From: Gamarada debralockiae
Taxonomy: Eukaryota; Ascomycota; Leotiomycetes; Helotiales; Hyphodiscaceae
DNA: 20,069 bases
Assembly: GCA_002803225.1 (NCBI GenBank)
Contig: NXFV01001735.1
Coordinates: 1 to 20,069 of the forward strand
Direction: 5' to 3'
Below the pieces are notes generated by a model that did no database searches, was not told where the DNA came from, and saw nothing but the letters and a program-made list of their open reading frames with translations. Shown piece after piece: positions 19,232 to 20,069 of the stretch; the first letter of the stretch is position 1; every line of letters starts with the position of its first letter. The position numbers and the translations under genes were made by a program.

Positions 19232-19810
19232 CTAGAGCTTGCCATCTTGCTGAATGCGAATATGCTAGCGAACCCCTCCTTTCCCATCCCGATACTCATC
19301 AAGCGCCGCATTCACTTTGTCCGCATCCAAACCCTCAATAACCTTGTACTTCACTGGCGTAATCTTTCCACTTTCCAACCAGCTTGGGAACACTTTCCAA
19401 AACATCTGCCCAAACTCTTGGATAGCATGAGAAAATCCCGCGAGTCGCTTAGCCTCAAAGCTGGCTTTCTTCTGTGCAGTGACACTCTCATTCGCTTCAC
19501 CAGTAAGGAGATGCACAATAGTTCCTTTCTTCGAGTTGGAGAGAAGCGTTACTCCAAGGCTGATGTCGCCAAAGTTAAAAGTATCGTAGACATACAACAA
19601 CTCATCGCCAACAATGGCACGGACTTGTTCCTCGACATCTAGAGCTTGTCGAGCAATAACGTGGGTAGCGCCATAGCTCTTCAGCTCTTCGGCGCCTGAA
19701 AGCGATGCCGTTGCGATGATAGTACCGATGCCGGCAAGTTTGGCGAATTGGATGGCTATTTTGCCGGTGTTGGATCTACCACCGATGATGACTAACTTCT
19801 GCGATGCATA
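19232..19810 (-). pseudogene. C-terminal part of a medium-chain (MDR) zinc-type alcohol dehydrogenase/enoyl reductase-like protein
   Basis: The open frame runs from 19810 with SQKLVIIGGRSNTGKIAIQF (nucleotide-binding Rossmann segment), then IGTIIATASLSGAEELKSYG, ATHVIARQALDVEEQVRAIV, DELLYVYDTFNFGD, and ends IEGLDADKVNAALDEYRDGK. This is the cofactor-binding and C-terminal half of the fungal MDR group that includes quinone-oxidoreductase and trans-acting enoyl-reductase-like proteins using NADPH. The catalytic N-terminal half is absent because a transposon begins at 19811. A TAG at 19267-19265 stands where the family has Trp before H-x-R/H; beyond it the frame goes on as HIRIQQDGKL to 19232. 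TGG to TAG is a RIP-type change. The missing half may lie beyond the transposon, outside the window. Confidence 0.8.
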
Positions 19811-20069
19811 CAGTAGAACCTCGATATAAGAATCCTCTAAGTAAGAATACCTGACCTATAAGAATCGTATCTTGGGTCCCTTTTTTTTTTTAGCTGGGCC
19901 AATAAGCATACCTCGCTAGAAGAATATTCTTAGAATATCAGGGTCCCAAACCTTAAAAGCCTCCTATTTTACCCTTTACATAAGAATATAAGCTTGTAAT
20001 TATAGTAGCTTAGACCTTATAATCGTAGTGACTAATAGCCTAAGGTTCTAATTTAATAATAAAAAGCTT
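19811..20069. mobile_element. End of a pogo-like (Tc1/mariner superfamily) DNA transposon, runs off the window
   Basis: The MDR frame stops at TA (19809-19810), followed directly by CAGTAGAACCTCGATATAAG. The CAGT start, the AACCTCGATATAA text and the TA target are hallmarks of pogo/Tigger-type inverted repeats. The octamer-like ATAAGAAT or variants recur at about 19825, 19843, 19856, 19919 and 19980, as subterminal repeats do. The visible part is AT-rich with no transposase frame, so whether the element is complete cannot be judged. Its insertion truncated the reductase gene. Confidence 0.7.

Overview
The window is a piece of a filamentous ascomycete (Pezizomycotina) nuclear genome. Genes carry short introns of 51-76 nt with GT..AG ends and CTNAC-type branch sites, and the families present (OrsD-like DUF3505 protein, fungal NRPS-like adenylating enzyme, GMC and BBE flavoenzymes) are typical of such fungi. 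Several stops in decayed copies look like CpA->TpA changes, which fits repeat-induced point mutation (RIP). The gene content resembles Leotiomycetes, but that placement is inference.

Left part (1-2554): a leader and 5' fragment of a duplicated succinate dehydrogenase membrane-anchor gene (sdhD) runs rightwards and stops abruptly at about 565. There it abuts a decayed OrsD-like (DUF3505) gene on the minus strand (about 567-1834). AT-rich gene-free DNA follows.

Middle (2555-12564): three minus-strand genes. The first is an apparently intact two-exon protein kinase of 856 aa whose tail is a homogenised array of six C2H2-type zinc fingers (102-bp DNA units). The second is a small two-exon NTF2-like protein whose exon junction has a frame conflict. 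The third is a single-exon 562-aa fungal protein of unknown function, with a disordered serine-rich N-terminus and a C-terminal half recalling PD-(D/E)XK-like folds. The spacers at 6441-8255 and 9945-12564 hold no gene I can support, but do hold diverged repeats and CACGTG boxes.

Right part (12565-20069): a broken oxidative or secondary-metabolism cluster. In order it holds a GMC oxidoreductase pseudogene (about nine 1-nt indels, a 14-bp tandem duplication, one stop, catalytic His replaced by Arg); an intact BBE-type FAD-linked oxidase (483 aa, one intron); an NRPS-like adenylation-domain pseudogene split by a 1343-bp insertion with terminal inverted repeats and a 9-bp target duplication; a small intact three-exon gene of unknown function (142 aa, minus); and the C-terminal half of a medium-chain (MDR) reductase on the minus strand. 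The MDR gene is cut at a TA dinucleotide by a pogo-like transposon that runs off the window. If the four enzymes once formed a pathway, only the BBE oxidase is still visibly intact. The striking themes are transposon- and RIP-driven decay of a metabolic cluster, and a kinase/zinc-finger fusion with repeats under concerted evolution.
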